Assembly: GCA_035935655.1 (NCBI GenBank) | Contig: DASYWW010000040.1 | Span: 124,001-188,000, forward strand | Origin: Candidatus Bathyarchaeia archaeon | GTDB taxonomy: Archaea > Thermoproteota > Bathyarchaeia > 40CM-2-53-6 | Length of the DNA: 64,000 bases | Reading direction: 5' to 3' | Part shown: positions 50,983-59,741 of the stretch, piece by piece | How the letters are laid out: each line of letters opens with the position of its first letter | Numbering within the stretch: the first letter of the stretch is position 1 | Notes under the pieces: generated by a model | Told to the model about the DNA's origin: nothing | Seen by the model: the letters and a program-made list of their open reading frames with translations, nothing else | The model's database searches: none | Program-made: the position numbers and the translations under genes

Positions 50983-53784
50983 CTAGGCCCCTGCGCTTCC
51001 AACGGGTCGCGATGAACCGAGTCCCATGTCCACTACTGACTCTCTCTCGATGAGAGATGTTCGGATCTTTTTCGCCAGGTCTTCGGCGTTCGTCGAGAAG
51101 AGAATCGGCCATCCGTCGGGGGCGTTCGCGATTGGGTGAACGATGATTCCTTCATCCTGAATCATCTTCATCTCGTCGGAAGCGTTCTTGAAATTGGACT
51201 CAGGCACCAGTAAATCGGTGACCTTGATCTTCTCAGCCTTCAGAATGCCCACCAGCTTCCCGGCCTCTCTGCCTCTTCCACCGAGCCCGCCTACGGGGCC
51301 AACGTCCATTTTGAGTCCTATCGTTCCGGTCATCACTCTCGACTGTGGGATCGGGATTCCCGACAGTTCTGAGACTAGCGCGTTCAGCATCGCGTAGCCC
51401 GCGCTTGGACCCGACACTCCCTGGCCGGGGGCGCCTTCAAGAATGGATCGTATCTGGAACGCTACGTGGAACCTTGAGAGGTTCGCCCGAGCTTTCAGCC
51501 ACAGCCATGACCTGACGGCCTCGACAGCATTGGTTGCGCTTTGTATCACGGAATCGTCGGGAACGAAGCTCTGTCCGAGCATCATCGAGCTTGCTTGGCC
51601 AGTAACCGACACGTGCCTCTCCCCAGCATTGATGGGTCTGACCGTGCACTGAATAGTCAGGATACCTCCACTTCCCCTATCACTCGTGTAGAGACCATAC
51701 GTGACTCCAGGTATCGCTTGGGAGAGAATCAAGGCCTCCGCGATTTCTCTATGCTCTTTATCTTCCAAGGATTCAAGGCTTGAGATCGCACGCTGGAAGT
51801 GGAAGAGTCGTATCTTGTAGTTGTCTTGGTTCACCTGGTCAGGGGTGAGGGGAGTCCCTTCGTTTTTGTAGATCGCTAGTAACTGGTCGAGCCGGTCGAG
51901 ATCGTCTTGATACCTGAGCGAGATGGCCTGAAGAGAGGTTTCCTTGCCCTTAGCCTGGGCGACCTCTCGAGCCGCAGCAACTTCCGATGCCCACATTCGA
52001 TGAGCCTCAGAGACTGTCTCCGCAGCACCTCTTGGGCTGAGAATTCGCTGTCGCCGGAACATCTTGGTGATCTTTGCGGCGTCGACTTCCGAGTGTAGGT
52101 ATCTGCTGAACTTTCTCAGGTGTATTCCGACGACTTCGTTCCATTCGCTGTCGTTTTGTGGTGGGTGGACGTAGTAGATGTTGGGTTCGAACCTGTCACG
52201 GGTGGCCTGGTCGATCAGTTGTTCTTTGTTTGAGGTTGCGATGACAACAACTCTGTCCTCTGGTCTCAGTTCACTCAGCTCTGCTTTTACTTGGGCGAGG
52301 ATTTTGTTGCTCGAGGGGTCTCCTCCCCAGAAGATTGCGTCCGCTTCGTCCAGCAGCAGTATGCAGGGACTCTTCTGTCGCACCAGTGAAAAGAGATCCT
52401 TGACCCTTTTCTCGGGGTCACCCATGTAGTTCGCCCCGCTCATGAGTTCGCCGCCTCTGACCTTGATGAATCCCACGTTGTTCTCCGCGGCAGCTACCAT
52501 CGCCAGCAGAGTCTTGCCCGTGCCCGGTGGACCCATCAGGAAGAATCGCGGGTTGGACTGGTGTCCCAGCTCGGCCATTGAGGGATTGAAGGCAAGTGCG
52601 ATATGGTTGAGAATCTTGTTCTTGACATCGTGTAGGCCTCCAACATCTTCTCGGTTCACCTTGGGTTTGCTCACGTAAACGGCGTCCGTCACTTCTTGCG
52701 ACTTTTCTTGCTCTGAGTATAGCTTGATGTTTCTTGCCGCCACGACGAAGTCATCAATCTTCACAGATATTTTTGGTCTCTCGATGTTCGCGTAAAGGTT
52801 TCGACTATCTCTGAACTTCTCCCTCAGTGGTGCTTCCTTGGATTTCCTAACCTCACGAAAGATTTCCTGAATGTCGCTAGGCGTGAGTGAGGCTCTCCGT
52901 CTCATAGTAACTTCCCTCTCCATCAAGTCGAGGAGGTCCTCCGCCTTCAGTCCTGTCCATGCTTCTCGTTTTATCGAGTCCTCAACAACGGCAAGAAGCA
53001 TTTCTCGGGTTACTCCATCGTTAAGACTGACCTTGGTCAACCGCCGCCGTATGTCTTCTCGAATTTTCTCATAGGCATTTGTCGCGACGACAACAAGCGT
53101 CCGGGTTTTTCCGCTAACTATCTTGTCGAGCCATCGGTTAAGCTCGTCTTGCAGCCTTGTATCCTCTATTTCCGCACCAGTTTCTCCCCTCACTTTTCTA
53201 CCGAAGCTTTGGAATTCGTCGATGTAGACTACTGACGGGACCGAACTCGCATAGTCCAAGAATCGACCTAGTTGCCGGGTGCTCTTTCCGTAGAACTCTG
53301 AATATACATCTGAGCCTTTCAGAATGACGGGTGTGACTAACACGCCGCTTCGATAGCCCTCCAGAAGCATTTGTCTCAACGCGACCATGGTGAGAAACGT
53401 TTTTCCTGTTCCGCTATCACCGGCGAGGCAGATTGCCTTTGGGAGCTCTTCGCGGCCGAAGTACTTTGCAAGCATCGGATGTCTTAGAACGTGCAGTCTG
53501 AAGGAATCCATTAGAATGTTGAACTCCTTGTCTCGCCCGATGAGGTTTGCTGGCGAAAATTTCTCCGGCGGATACTCTCTGTCTAGGCGCTCTTGAATTT
53601 TCTTGAAACGTCGGGGCGATACCCTGGCCTTGCTCCATCTGGAGTAGGACTTGTCTACCGACTTCAGTGGAATGACGAACAATCGCCTGAACCATGGTTG
53701 TCTGTCCCACCATGGTCTTACGGACCCGAAGAGGAATTCTGACAATTGATCGTCGTTTGACGCGACTCTTCTTTTCGATGCCAC
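50983..53784 (-). CDS. Double AAA+ ATPase fused to a Lon-type (S16) protease domain
   Basis: This protein of about 933 residues has an unusual layout. AAA+ module 1 has Walker A GDSGTGKTF near residue 122 and Walker B SVVYIDEFQSF. Module 2, resembling Cdc48/Vps4 (REDVGGLHDVKNKI), has Walker A GPPGTGKTL near 418 and Walker B CILLLDEADAIF. The C-terminal Lon domain has the nucleophile in GPSAGYAM (Ser about 794). The Lys partner is ambiguous: the usual distance (+43) falls on Arg in GGLGGRGREAGK, with Lys at +49. It is probably an ATP-dependent protease or unfoldase. I favour the GTG at 53784, 7 bases after the membrane-gene stop; an ATG at 53847 overlaps that gene. Confidence 0.88.
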   Translation of the reverse strand: MASKRRVASNDDQLSEFLFGSVRPWWDRQPWFRRLFVIPLKSVDKSYSRWSKARVSPRRFKKIQERLDREYPPEKFSPANLIGRDKEFNILMDSFRLHVLRHPMLAKYFGREELPKAICLAGDSGTGKTFLTMVALRQMLLEGYRSGVLVTPVILKGSDVYSEFYGKSTRQLGRFLDYASSVPSVVYIDEFQSFGRKVRGETGAEIEDTRLQDELNRWLDKIVSGKTRTLVVVATNAYEKIREDIRRRLTKVSLNDGVTREMLLAVVEDSIKREAWTGLKAEDLLDLMEREVTMRRRASLTPSDIQEIFREVRKSKEAPLREKFRDSRNLYANIERPKISVKIDDFVVAARNIKLYSEQEKSQEVTDAVYVSKPKVNREDVGGLHDVKNKILNHIALAFNPSMAELGHQSNPRFFLMGPPGTGKTLLAMVAAAENNVGFIKVRGGELMSGANYMGDPEKRVKDLFSLVRQKSPCILLLDEADAIFWGGDPSSNKILAQVKAELSELRPEDRVVVIATSNKEQLIDQATRDRFEPNIYYVHPPQNDSEWNEVVGIHLRKFSRYLHSEVDAAKITKMFRRQRILSPRGAAETVSEAHRMWASEVAAAREVAQAKGKETSLQAISLRYQDDLDRLDQLLAIYKNEGTPLTPDQVNQDNYKIRLFHFQRAISSLESLEDKEHREIAEALILSQAIPGVTYGLYTSDRGSGGILTIQCTVRPINAGERHVSVTGQASSMMLGQSFVPDDSVIQSATNAVEAVRSWLWLKARANLSRFHVAFQIRSILEGAPGQGVSGPSAGYAMLNALVSELSGIPIPQSRVMTGTIGLKMDVGPVGGLGGRGREAGKLVGILKAEKIKVTDLLVPESNFKNASDEMKMIQDEGIIVHPIANAPDGWPILFSTNAEDLAKKIRTSLIERESVVDMGLGSSRPVGSAGA

Positions 53785-53791
53785 TCTTGGA

Positions 53792-54649
53792 TCAGTCCTC
53801 CATGATGGGTTTGAGGTCGAGGATACGATCGAGGCCTTCCCTTGCAAGATAGACTAATGTTCCCAGGGCTGCAGCGAAGAATATGGAGAAGAAATCAACG
53901 AGTGATATGAGGTTCAAGTTGACAAAGAAGAGATACTGTGCAATTAGGAGAACTAATACCTCGCCGATCATTATTGCCAGACTGATCGCAAAACCTGCGA
54001 TGAGGGCGCGGAAAGCAACCTCAGTCCAAAGATAGATCTTGTTCCCTCTATCCAGCGGAGGCAAATGCCCTTCAATTCTCCTCCGCTCATCTTCGAATTT
54101 TATCCATCGGTACCCAACGAACGCGAATTGTACTCCTAGAATTGAGTAGAGTATTTTTATCCAAAAGGGAAATGCTCCCCCGAACTGTGATACCCAGCCA
54201 TAGAAGGACGACCAACCTAGGGGCGTGCTTGGCCCTGGTGATGGCGCTACTTGGAATGACGCGAAAACGGTAAGGTTGAGATCACCACCCGAGATGAAAT
54301 AGGAGGTGTACTGGGTTTTCGACCCTGAGGACGGGTCGCTGATGAGAATGTTGGTCGTGTAGGGCGCTTGATACGATAACAAGAGGTCGACTGTGTAAAG
54401 CTGGGTCGAATTGGTGGTGAGCGTGAAGTTGCGCGCGGGATACACATTATTCGACAGTTTCGCCGCCGTGAGGTTTCCGCGAATAACTACAGATTTTATC
54501 GAGGGTTGGTTTGAGGTGATGATCAAACTGTTACCGGAATATAGATTCACGTTCTCTATTGGATTCATCGTAGCCGAGTAGACTGGGAGAATGAGCACTG
54601 CGATTGCCATCACAATGAGGACAGCTATCACACCACTCGGTTTTTTCAA
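53792..54649 (-). CDS. Membrane protein paired with the AAA+/Lon gene
   Basis: This 285-residue protein has an N-terminal signal anchor (VIAVLIVMAIAVLILPVYS), an extracellular beta-rich domain of about 130 residues (SLIITSNQPSIKSVVIRG, YTVDLLLSYQAPYTTNILIS), then three transmembrane helices separated by a charged cytoplasmic loop (KFEDERRRIEGHLPPLDRGN). It lies seven bases upstream of the AAA+/Lon gene and is probably co-transcribed, so it may tether or feed the protease at the membrane. No named family. Confidence 0.75.
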   Translation of the reverse strand: MKKPSGVIAVLIVMAIAVLILPVYSATMNPIENVNLYSGNSLIITSNQPSIKSVVIRGNLTAAKLSNNVYPARNFTLTTNSTQLYTVDLLLSYQAPYTTNILISDPSSGSKTQYTSYFISGGDLNLTVFASFQVAPSPGPSTPLGWSSFYGWVSQFGGAFPFWIKILYSILGVQFAFVGYRWIKFEDERRRIEGHLPPLDRGNKIYLWTEVAFRALIAGFAISLAIMIGEVLVLLIAQYLFFVNLNLISLVDFFSIFFAAALGTLVYLAREGLDRILDLKPIMED

Positions 54650-54840
54650 CTAACGAGTCAACCTCTGAAGTTCCAGCTCGGGCAACTACCGCGCGACCAT
54701 AGAATCGCGTACCGCAACGTGAGGGCTGTTCGAGGAATAGACTAAGCGTCCGTAACTCTGAGAGAAACTATGCGGTTACAGAGTCCATTGGTTTTTTAAC
54801 AAGGCCGAGAACGGTCAACAGACGCTTCGGGAACATAGAA
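54650..54840. other. Divergent promoter spacer
   Basis: About 190 bases between two divergent membrane-protein units. A/T-rich sequence near 54787-54800 (ggttttttaacaag) may hold the rightward promoter. No gene is visible. Confidence 0.35.
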
Positions 54841-55443
54841 TTGTCTGAACAATACCATAGACTCTTCCTAAGGTGGGAGGTTCTCCGTGGTTGGATTCCA
54901 GCAATTATTTTCGCCGCGATCTGCGTTGGGATGGAACTCTTGTTCTTCTATAACGCACTGAACACCGGCTTCGTAGACAAGGCAGTGTCTATTCCCATTG
55001 GCTCATGGAATGTGCCCATTTCCATTGCGCTTAGCCTCTCACTCGCAAATGCCCTTGTGGTGGTTACCCTCTGGATGAACGTATTCGAAAGCACGGCCTA
55101 CGTTAGGGCAGGATCAGACAAGCAAGTTCGAAGAATATTGTATCCTCTCCGAATGATCAGGACAGCGGCATTGGTGCTGGCTCCTTTTGCGATCATCCTG
55201 TTCGCACCGTATATCGTCGAGGCAAATTGGTTCGTAAACACCGCCTCATCCATTCAACAATTCAAGCAGACATCAGAGTCGTTCTACAGTTGGGCGTTCA
55301 GCGTCTCGCAGATTGACGGTGCCACGCGGTTCATAATATCCCAGATAGTGGCTGCCTGGGGCGCGCTAATAGTCGCAGGACTACAGCTTTGGCGCGTAAA
55401 AGGCACCAAGAACATAGTAAGAGCGTTTCGACGGCGCAAGTAG
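54841..55443 (+). CDS. Four-helix membrane protein
   Basis: This 200-residue integral membrane protein has about four or five helices: ILFFYNAL-type near residues 18-40, SIALSLSLANALVVV, AALVLAPFAIILF, and FIISQIVAAWGALIVAGLQL. A basic tail follows. Its TTG start is preceded by a T-rich element. The family is unknown. It begins a rightward pair with the gene at 55472. Confidence 0.65.
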   Translation: MSEQYHRLFLRWEVLRGWIPAIIFAAICVGMELLFFYNALNTGFVDKAVSIPIGSWNVPISIALSLSLANALVVVTLWMNVFESTAYVRAGSDKQVRRILYPLRMIRTAALVLAPFAIILFAPYIVEANWFVNTASSIQQFKQTSESFYSWAFSVSQIDGATRFIISQIVAAWGALIVAGLQLWRVKGTKNIVRAFRRRK

Positions 55444-55471
55444 GACTGCATAGAGTCAAGTTGATTGTCAT

Positions 55472-55762
55472 GTGGATTGTCCGCGCATCGCGATCTTAAT
55501 TATAGAGGCGAGCGCTAAACCTCCTACCTTGGCCTCCGCCCGTGAGAAACTCTTCTGGAGCAGTCTGTGGATATATTCCTTAGCCACGGGTTTGGCGAGC
55601 ATGATCTTCATGGCTTGGGCGTTCTACGTCGAAACAACCGGACGGGGCGCGCTGTTCATAGAACCTAACAGAATGCTAGCCGCGGGGGAGCTTGCCACTG
55701 TCGCTTCGGGGATGCTGGCCCTTTTCATCCTCTTTCTTCGAAGCCTCGGCCGCTCCGAGTGA
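55472..55762 (+). CDS. Small two-helix membrane protein
   Basis: A frame of up to 96 residues contains two transmembrane helices (SLWIYSLATGLASMIFMAWAF and LATVASGMLALFILFL). The first 20 residues before ASAREKLFW may not be translated; an internal TTG could be the real start. The 3' end overlaps the opposing membrane-protein gene by 87 bases, unusually long for this compact genome. Confidence 0.5.
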   Translation: MDCPRIAILIIEASAKPPTLASAREKLFWSSLWIYSLATGLASMIFMAWAFYVETTGRGALFIEPNRMLAAGELATVASGMLALFILFLRSLGRSE

Positions 55763-56371
55763 CTCCTCACTTTCGAATTTCAACCGGAAAATATCCGCCA
55801 ACACGGGTTTTAGCCTACTAGAGTATCCCCTTGGAAAGCTAGCTACGAGCAAAGCGTTCTCCGTTCTCAAAAAGAGCCGGCTTTTGATGAGTCTTACCTC
55901 CGACAGATCATCATATTCAATCTTGATATCATCCTTTCCAACGATGGTCAATTCGTTCTCCCGACTGATCTTGTTTCGCATTCTCTGTGTAAGAAACTCT
56001 TGCAGAGAGAATCCTGTAATCCCTCCCATCAAAGCTCCCACAATGAAGAGAATCTCAAGTCCGACCACCGCCAGGACAAGGGCGAGGATGACGGTCACGC
56101 CAACCGAACTTAGCCGCTTGAGTACTAGCTTGGAATCCAGAAAAACGAACTGGTATATGCTTGCCCGCACAACTCCTCTGTCGATCAATAGTTTGATGCC
56201 GGCAGACTCGGGCTGAGTTTCCAGCCCTCGAGACGCTTTGGTGAACAGCCCGAGAATTATGTTCAGAGCAGCAACGGGAAGGCCAAATAGAAGGCTGCTC
56301 GGATACGAAGCTCCATAAACGAGGGCCAATGCAAGCAGGGCACCTCCGGCAACAAGAACGTTCTTTCGCAA
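55676..56371 (-). CDS. Membrane protein with C-terminal PH-like domain
   Basis: This protein of about 231 residues has two N-terminal hydrophobic segments and another hairpin near the middle (VGVTVILALVLAVVGLEILFIVGALMGG, quoted here as two pieces: VGVTVILALVLAVV and LEILFIVGALMGG). A cytoplasmic beta domain then reads NELTIVGKDDIKIEYDDLSE, VRLIKSRLFLRTENALLVAS, similar in plan to bacterial PH-like domains. The C-terminal tail of about 25 residues is charged and probably disordered. Unknown function. Confidence 0.65.
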   Translation of the reverse strand: MRKNVLVAGGALLALALVYGASYPSSLLFGLPVAALNIILGLFTKASRGLETQPESAGIKLLIDRGVVRASIYQFVFLDSKLVLKRLSSVGVTVILALVLAVVGLEILFIVGALMGGITGFSLQEFLTQRMRNKISRENELTIVGKDDIKIEYDDLSEVRLIKSRLFLRTENALLVASFPRGYSSRLKPVLADIFRLKFESEESLGAAEASKKEDEKGQHPRSDSGKLPRG

Positions 56372-56447
56372 CTCGTCTCACTTAACGAAGGGAAATTCGT
56401 CCTGATTAGTCTCTGGACCCCGTGCTCGGATCCACAGTACTCGAGGC

Positions 56448-56594
56448 TCACCGAGACGAGGCTAGTTTCGTCATGTACTTCTTTACAAGTTCTTCGAACA
56501 TTTTTTGCACGATTTCGGGTGAAGGACCCGCAACTTCTACCTCGTAGTTCCCTTTTTTCACCCTGAGCTTCCAGGAATTGGTTTGGTCAGGCAT
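56448..56594 (-). CDS. 48-residue small protein
   Basis: An ATG frame too short for routine calling encodes a beta hairpin (WKLRVKKGNYEVEVAGPSPE) followed by an amphipathic helix (VQKMFEELVKKYMTKLA). The balanced, well-formed beta-beta-alpha pattern and the position between two genes argue for a real small protein, similar to short archaeal conserved proteins. Function unknown. Confidence 0.6.
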   Translation of the reverse strand: MPDQTNSWKLRVKKGNYEVEVAGPSPEIVQKMFEELVKKYMTKLASSR

Positions 56595-56702
56595 ACCCTT
56601 CTAAAAGAAATCCATCCGCTATTAACCATTCCATATTTGCCTAGGACGAGACGCGTTGTCCAACTTAACGCTGATAAGGTGATGATTTAATTGAGGTGCT
56701 CG

Positions 56703-56778
56703 GGGCCGGTAGTCGAGCCAGGACCAAGACGGCGGCCTGCGGAGCCGCAAATCGTGGGTTCGAATCCCACCCGGCCCG
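56703..56778 (+). tRNA. tRNA-Arg(GCG)
   Basis: This is a complete cloverleaf without intron: acceptor GGGCCGG/CCGGCCC, D-arm closed by GTC/GAC, anticodon arm GCGGC-CTGCGGA-GCCGC (anticodon GCG), variable loop AAATC, T-arm GTGGG-TTCGAAT-CCCAC, discriminator G. The 76 nucleotides exclude CCA. An A/T-rich element lies about 20-25 bases upstream. Confidence 0.95.
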
Positions 56779-56880
56779 CTTTCTAGCTCGAACCGGGTCG
56801 GGGAACCGAGGTAACAATCGGAACTTATCGACCATCTCCCAAGGCTACCGAGAATTGGGACGAGAAGGGGAGTTGCAGAT

Positions 56881-57150
56881 GTGACCAAACTGCCGGTTAC
56901 GACTCGAATTGGGGTGAGGAGAATAGTAATCGAGGTGAACCGAGACTTGACCGTAGAGCAAATTCAGATGCTGGATGAGACCCTGAAAAAGCTCGGCCTG
57001 AAAAGCACAACGAAAGTTACCCTCCATGATCAACAGCCCCACAGGGTTCGCTCGCCGCGAGCGTCTCACCTTAACAGGCTTCCAGCCCACGGCAAGTACT
57101 CAAATGACCCACCAACCGAGGTTCAGGGCACGCAGAGCGCCTCATCCTGA
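56881..57150 (+). CDS. Small hypothetical protein
   Basis: This 89-residue protein begins with GTG. The first 50 residues (TTRIGVRRIVIEVNRDLTVE, then QIQMLDETLKKLGLKSTTK) form a plausible beta-alpha unit; the last 35 are rich in Pro, His and Arg and look disordered. It lies about 100 bases after tRNA-Arg(GCG). No family is recognised. Confidence 0.45.
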   Translation: MTKLPVTTRIGVRRIVIEVNRDLTVEQIQMLDETLKKLGLKSTTKVTLHDQQPHRVRSPRASHLNRLPAHGKYSNDPPTEVQGTQSASS

Positions 57151-57169
57151 ACATATTTTTGTTAACGTC

Positions 57170-57234
57170 CAGGTATTTTGGGTAAACTGTTAAATTCTCG
57201 TCGAGATTGCAATTACTATTCATAGCTACCCAGT
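57170..57234 (+). promoter_or_regulatory. Promoter region of the RHH-like gene
   Basis: The A/T-rich stretch includes gtattttgggtaaactgttaaattctc, with a TATA-like element about 35-40 bases before the ATG at 57235. This suggests a nearly leaderless transcript. Confidence 0.4.
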
Positions 57235-57537
57235 ATGACCGCACAAGCGTCTCGGTCCAGTTACGTCAAGACCGACCAGTTCCGACGAAGTAGACGGGAC
57301 AGAACTGCGGCCGATCTCAAACACAAATTCATACAAACCGTAGGTGATGAAATGTTCAAGGAACTGGAAATGATTGCCGACGAAAAGGGGATACGGGTTC
57401 AGACTCTGCTTAGAGCAGTAATAATTCCTGAATGGGCTCAAAGAGAGAGGCTGTCAAGGGACCGTGGTTGGACGCTGGTGAGCACTCAAGACTCGCGCGC
57501 AGAGAAACGTAGCGTAGACCGGCCTGCGAAAGTCTAG
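57235..57537 (+). CDS. Ribbon-helix-helix-like small protein
   Basis: A 100-residue basic protein whose core DEMFKELEMIADEKGIRVQT and LLRAVIIPEWAQRERLSRD fits the two-helix part of a ribbon-helix-helix or MetJ/Arc-like DNA-binding protein, although the beta strand is not clear. N- and C-terminal arms are basic and disordered. It converges on rimI with a 4-base overlap. Confidence 0.6.
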   Translation: MTAQASRSSYVKTDQFRRSRRDRTAADLKHKFIQTVGDEMFKELEMIADEKGIRVQTLLRAVIIPEWAQRERLSRDRGWTLVSTQDSRAEKRSVDRPAKV

Positions 57538-58001
57538 CTCTCCACCAAGGCTTCCTTGACGGGTATCTTCTCCATGCTGAGGGCGTCTTCACCATCCGCG
57601 TAGTATCCCTCAGTTACTCCGGTTTTTGCGAACCCCATTTTCGTGTAGAGCCTGATTGCGGCCATGTTGCCTTGACGAACCTCCAGTCTCAGAGGCCTAT
57701 CCTTTGAAAGTCGTTTTTCGAGTTCCCGAAGCAACGCCTCTCCTAGACCTTTCCGTCTACTCTCGGGAACTACGGCGACTGAAATCAGATGATCGTGGTC
57801 CTCCCAGCGATCAACCACGGCATACCCTAGTATCGCCTCGTTCTGGGTGCTGACGAGAAAAGTATCTGGATTGTCTCGCGCAAGTTCAGAGAGGAAGTAG
57901 GATGGATAGGGATCCGTGAAGCTTGCTTGTTCCAGGGCTGAAATTTGTTCAATGTCCTCTTGTCTCACCGGTCGGATTTCGTGTTTCGCGATTGCGAGCA
58001 A
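57534..58001 (-). CDS. rimI: RimI/Ard1-type N-terminal acetyltransferase
   Basis: This GNAT-fold acetyltransferase probably acetylates protein N-termini. The 155 residues include IRPVRQEDIEQISALEQASF, the acetyl-CoA loop VAVVPESRRKGLGEALLREL (Q/RxxGxG/A variant), and RLEVRQGNMAAIRLYTKMGF with the Asn and Tyr typical of RimI. It starts directly after lysS (1 base), suggesting translation from the same message. Confidence 0.9.
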   Translation of the reverse strand: MLAIAKHEIRPVRQEDIEQISALEQASFTDPYPSYFLSELARDNPDTFLVSTQNEAILGYAVVDRWEDHDHLISVAVVPESRRKGLGEALLRELEKRLSKDRPLRLEVRQGNMAAIRLYTKMGFAKTGVTEGYYADGEDALSMEKIPVKEALVES

Positions 58002-58002
58002 T

Positions 58003-59622
58003 CTATTCCTGTCCCTTCGAGGATCGTGCTGCGGCGGTTAGGGCGGCTGCAACGTTTTCCCTTCCCATAGCGAGGATGTACGGTCCTAGTCGGGGCCCGG
58101 AATCCGCTCCGATCAGTATCCGATACAAGGTCTTGAAGAACGGGCCGGTTTCTAGCCCATGTTTTTTTGCAATGGTGAATACCGAGTTTTGCAAATAGAC
58201 CTCGTCATTGCTGGCGTTCATTATTCCCGCTAATTCGAGGACCGCGTCTCTCTCCCTACCCTCGATGTGCACCTCTCTGGTTGAGATGACATCGATGTTC
58301 CGTGCCCAATTGGTCGCTCTCTCCAATCTTGCCAGGAAGTCAGGGTCCGTTGGGTTAACTTTGTAGCCGTAGCCAGCGAGTTTCTCCCGAACAAACTCTG
58401 TCTCCTTGCCCTTGGGAGCGACTTTGGCGAGGTAGACCAGCAGGTTGTTTGGGATGTGAGTTACCGGTGCGGCTGGGGGTTTCATGTTCCAGCAGTATTC
58501 ATACAGTCCCCTAAGCTTCGCAAGCTCTTTCGGATCTCTCACCAGTTTTCGGCCGAAGTACACGTCCTCTAGCTCATCCAACTCGGCGATGTACATCGGT
58601 ATGTCCTTGACCCAAACGTGTCTGGAACCAACGCTCCTCTTGAACATTAACAGAAGCAAGGATTGAGGAGGCCCGTACCTTAGCCAGAGCTGGGGAGCTA
58701 TGACGTTTCCGACCGATTTTGAAATCTTAGATCCTGTCTTGTCGACAAAATGCTCGTACCTGGTGTGGAAGGGAGCAGGCTCGCCTAGGATCTCTTCCAT
58801 CACGCGATCGTTTGCCTTTACTGCCTCTATCAGGTCTTTTCCGTAGCCTTCGTAGTTAACTTTGAGTGCGGACCATCTAGCTGCGAACTCCACCTTCCAG
58901 CTGAGCTTTCCATCTCCACTTCTAACATCAACTTCACCGCGGTAACCGCAGCCCAGGAGGGTTTCGGCTCTGAGTTTCGTTCCTTCACAAATGTACTTGA
59001 CGATATGTCGCTCAGGAATATACTCAACGGCTCTTGTCGTGTAGATTCGGCCACAATTCTTGCAAACGGGGAAGTACGGTAGAACTTCGGTGTATTTCTC
59101 CTGGCCCATGGTTTCCTTGATGATCAGTCCGACTTTTGTCGCGTTGCGGAGAATCTTGTCGATTTGTTCATTGAACAAACCGTCCTTGTAGGATTTGGTC
59201 CCGGATACTGCGCGATATTGTATTCCAGTCTTGTCCAGAGAATCGAGCACAAGCGAACTCATGTGACTCCCATAGCTATCATGGCAACCGAACGGGTCTG
59301 GAATGCTGGAGACAGGAAATCCAATGTATTTTGATAATGATTTTGGAAACCCTGCCGGGACCTTCCTCAGCCCATCCTTGTCATCTGAGAAGGCGATGAG
59401 TTCCGTCCGGACCCCGATGTTCTCCAGGGCCATCTTGACCCCGTGAGCTCTCGCGAAATCTCCAAAATTCCCTATGTGAGGTATGCCCGATGCGCCTAGC
59501 CCGCTCTCAACTCGCAAAGAATCTATCCTGCGTCCGAGCTTCCTTTCCCGCTCGACGATGTCGGCTGCGACCTTGTCGAGCCAGGTTCCTCTTCCGATGA
59601 TCTGCGGAGATTCGAGGATCAA
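58003..59622 (-). CDS. lysS: Lysyl-tRNA synthetase, class I
   Basis: This class I LysRS occurs in most archaea and some bacteria. The 539-residue protein shows the HIGH-type motif ASGIPHIGNFGD near the N-terminus and the KMSKS-type motif GSKISKSVGN at about residue 292. A cysteine-containing zinc element (VCKNCGRIYTT, ICEGTKLRAETLLGCGYRG) lies in between. The C-terminal domain is helical. It is followed immediately by rimI. Confidence 0.97.
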   Translation of the reverse strand: MILESPQIIGRGTWLDKVAADIVERERKLGRRIDSLRVESGLGASGIPHIGNFGDFARAHGVKMALENIGVRTELIAFSDDKDGLRKVPAGFPKSLSKYIGFPVSSIPDPFGCHDSYGSHMSSLVLDSLDKTGIQYRAVSGTKSYKDGLFNEQIDKILRNATKVGLIIKETMGQEKYTEVLPYFPVCKNCGRIYTTRAVEYIPERHIVKYICEGTKLRAETLLGCGYRGEVDVRSGDGKLSWKVEFAARWSALKVNYEGYGKDLIEAVKANDRVMEEILGEPAPFHTRYEHFVDKTGSKISKSVGNVIAPQLWLRYGPPQSLLLLMFKRSVGSRHVWVKDIPMYIAELDELEDVYFGRKLVRDPKELAKLRGLYEYCWNMKPPAAPVTHIPNNLLVYLAKVAPKGKETEFVREKLAGYGYKVNPTDPDFLARLERATNWARNIDVISTREVHIEGRERDAVLELAGIMNASNDEVYLQNSVFTIAKKHGLETGPFFKTLYRILIGADSGPRLGPYILAMGRENVAAALTAAARSSKGQE

Positions 59623-59741
59623 GGGGTTCGCACGACATTATGTCATGAGTGGTTCATAAAGAATGACGAAGGCGTGTTCGACCGTAATTCATCCACCGGA
59701 ACATATTAATTACAACGGTCGATTTTCGCCAGTGCTGACGT

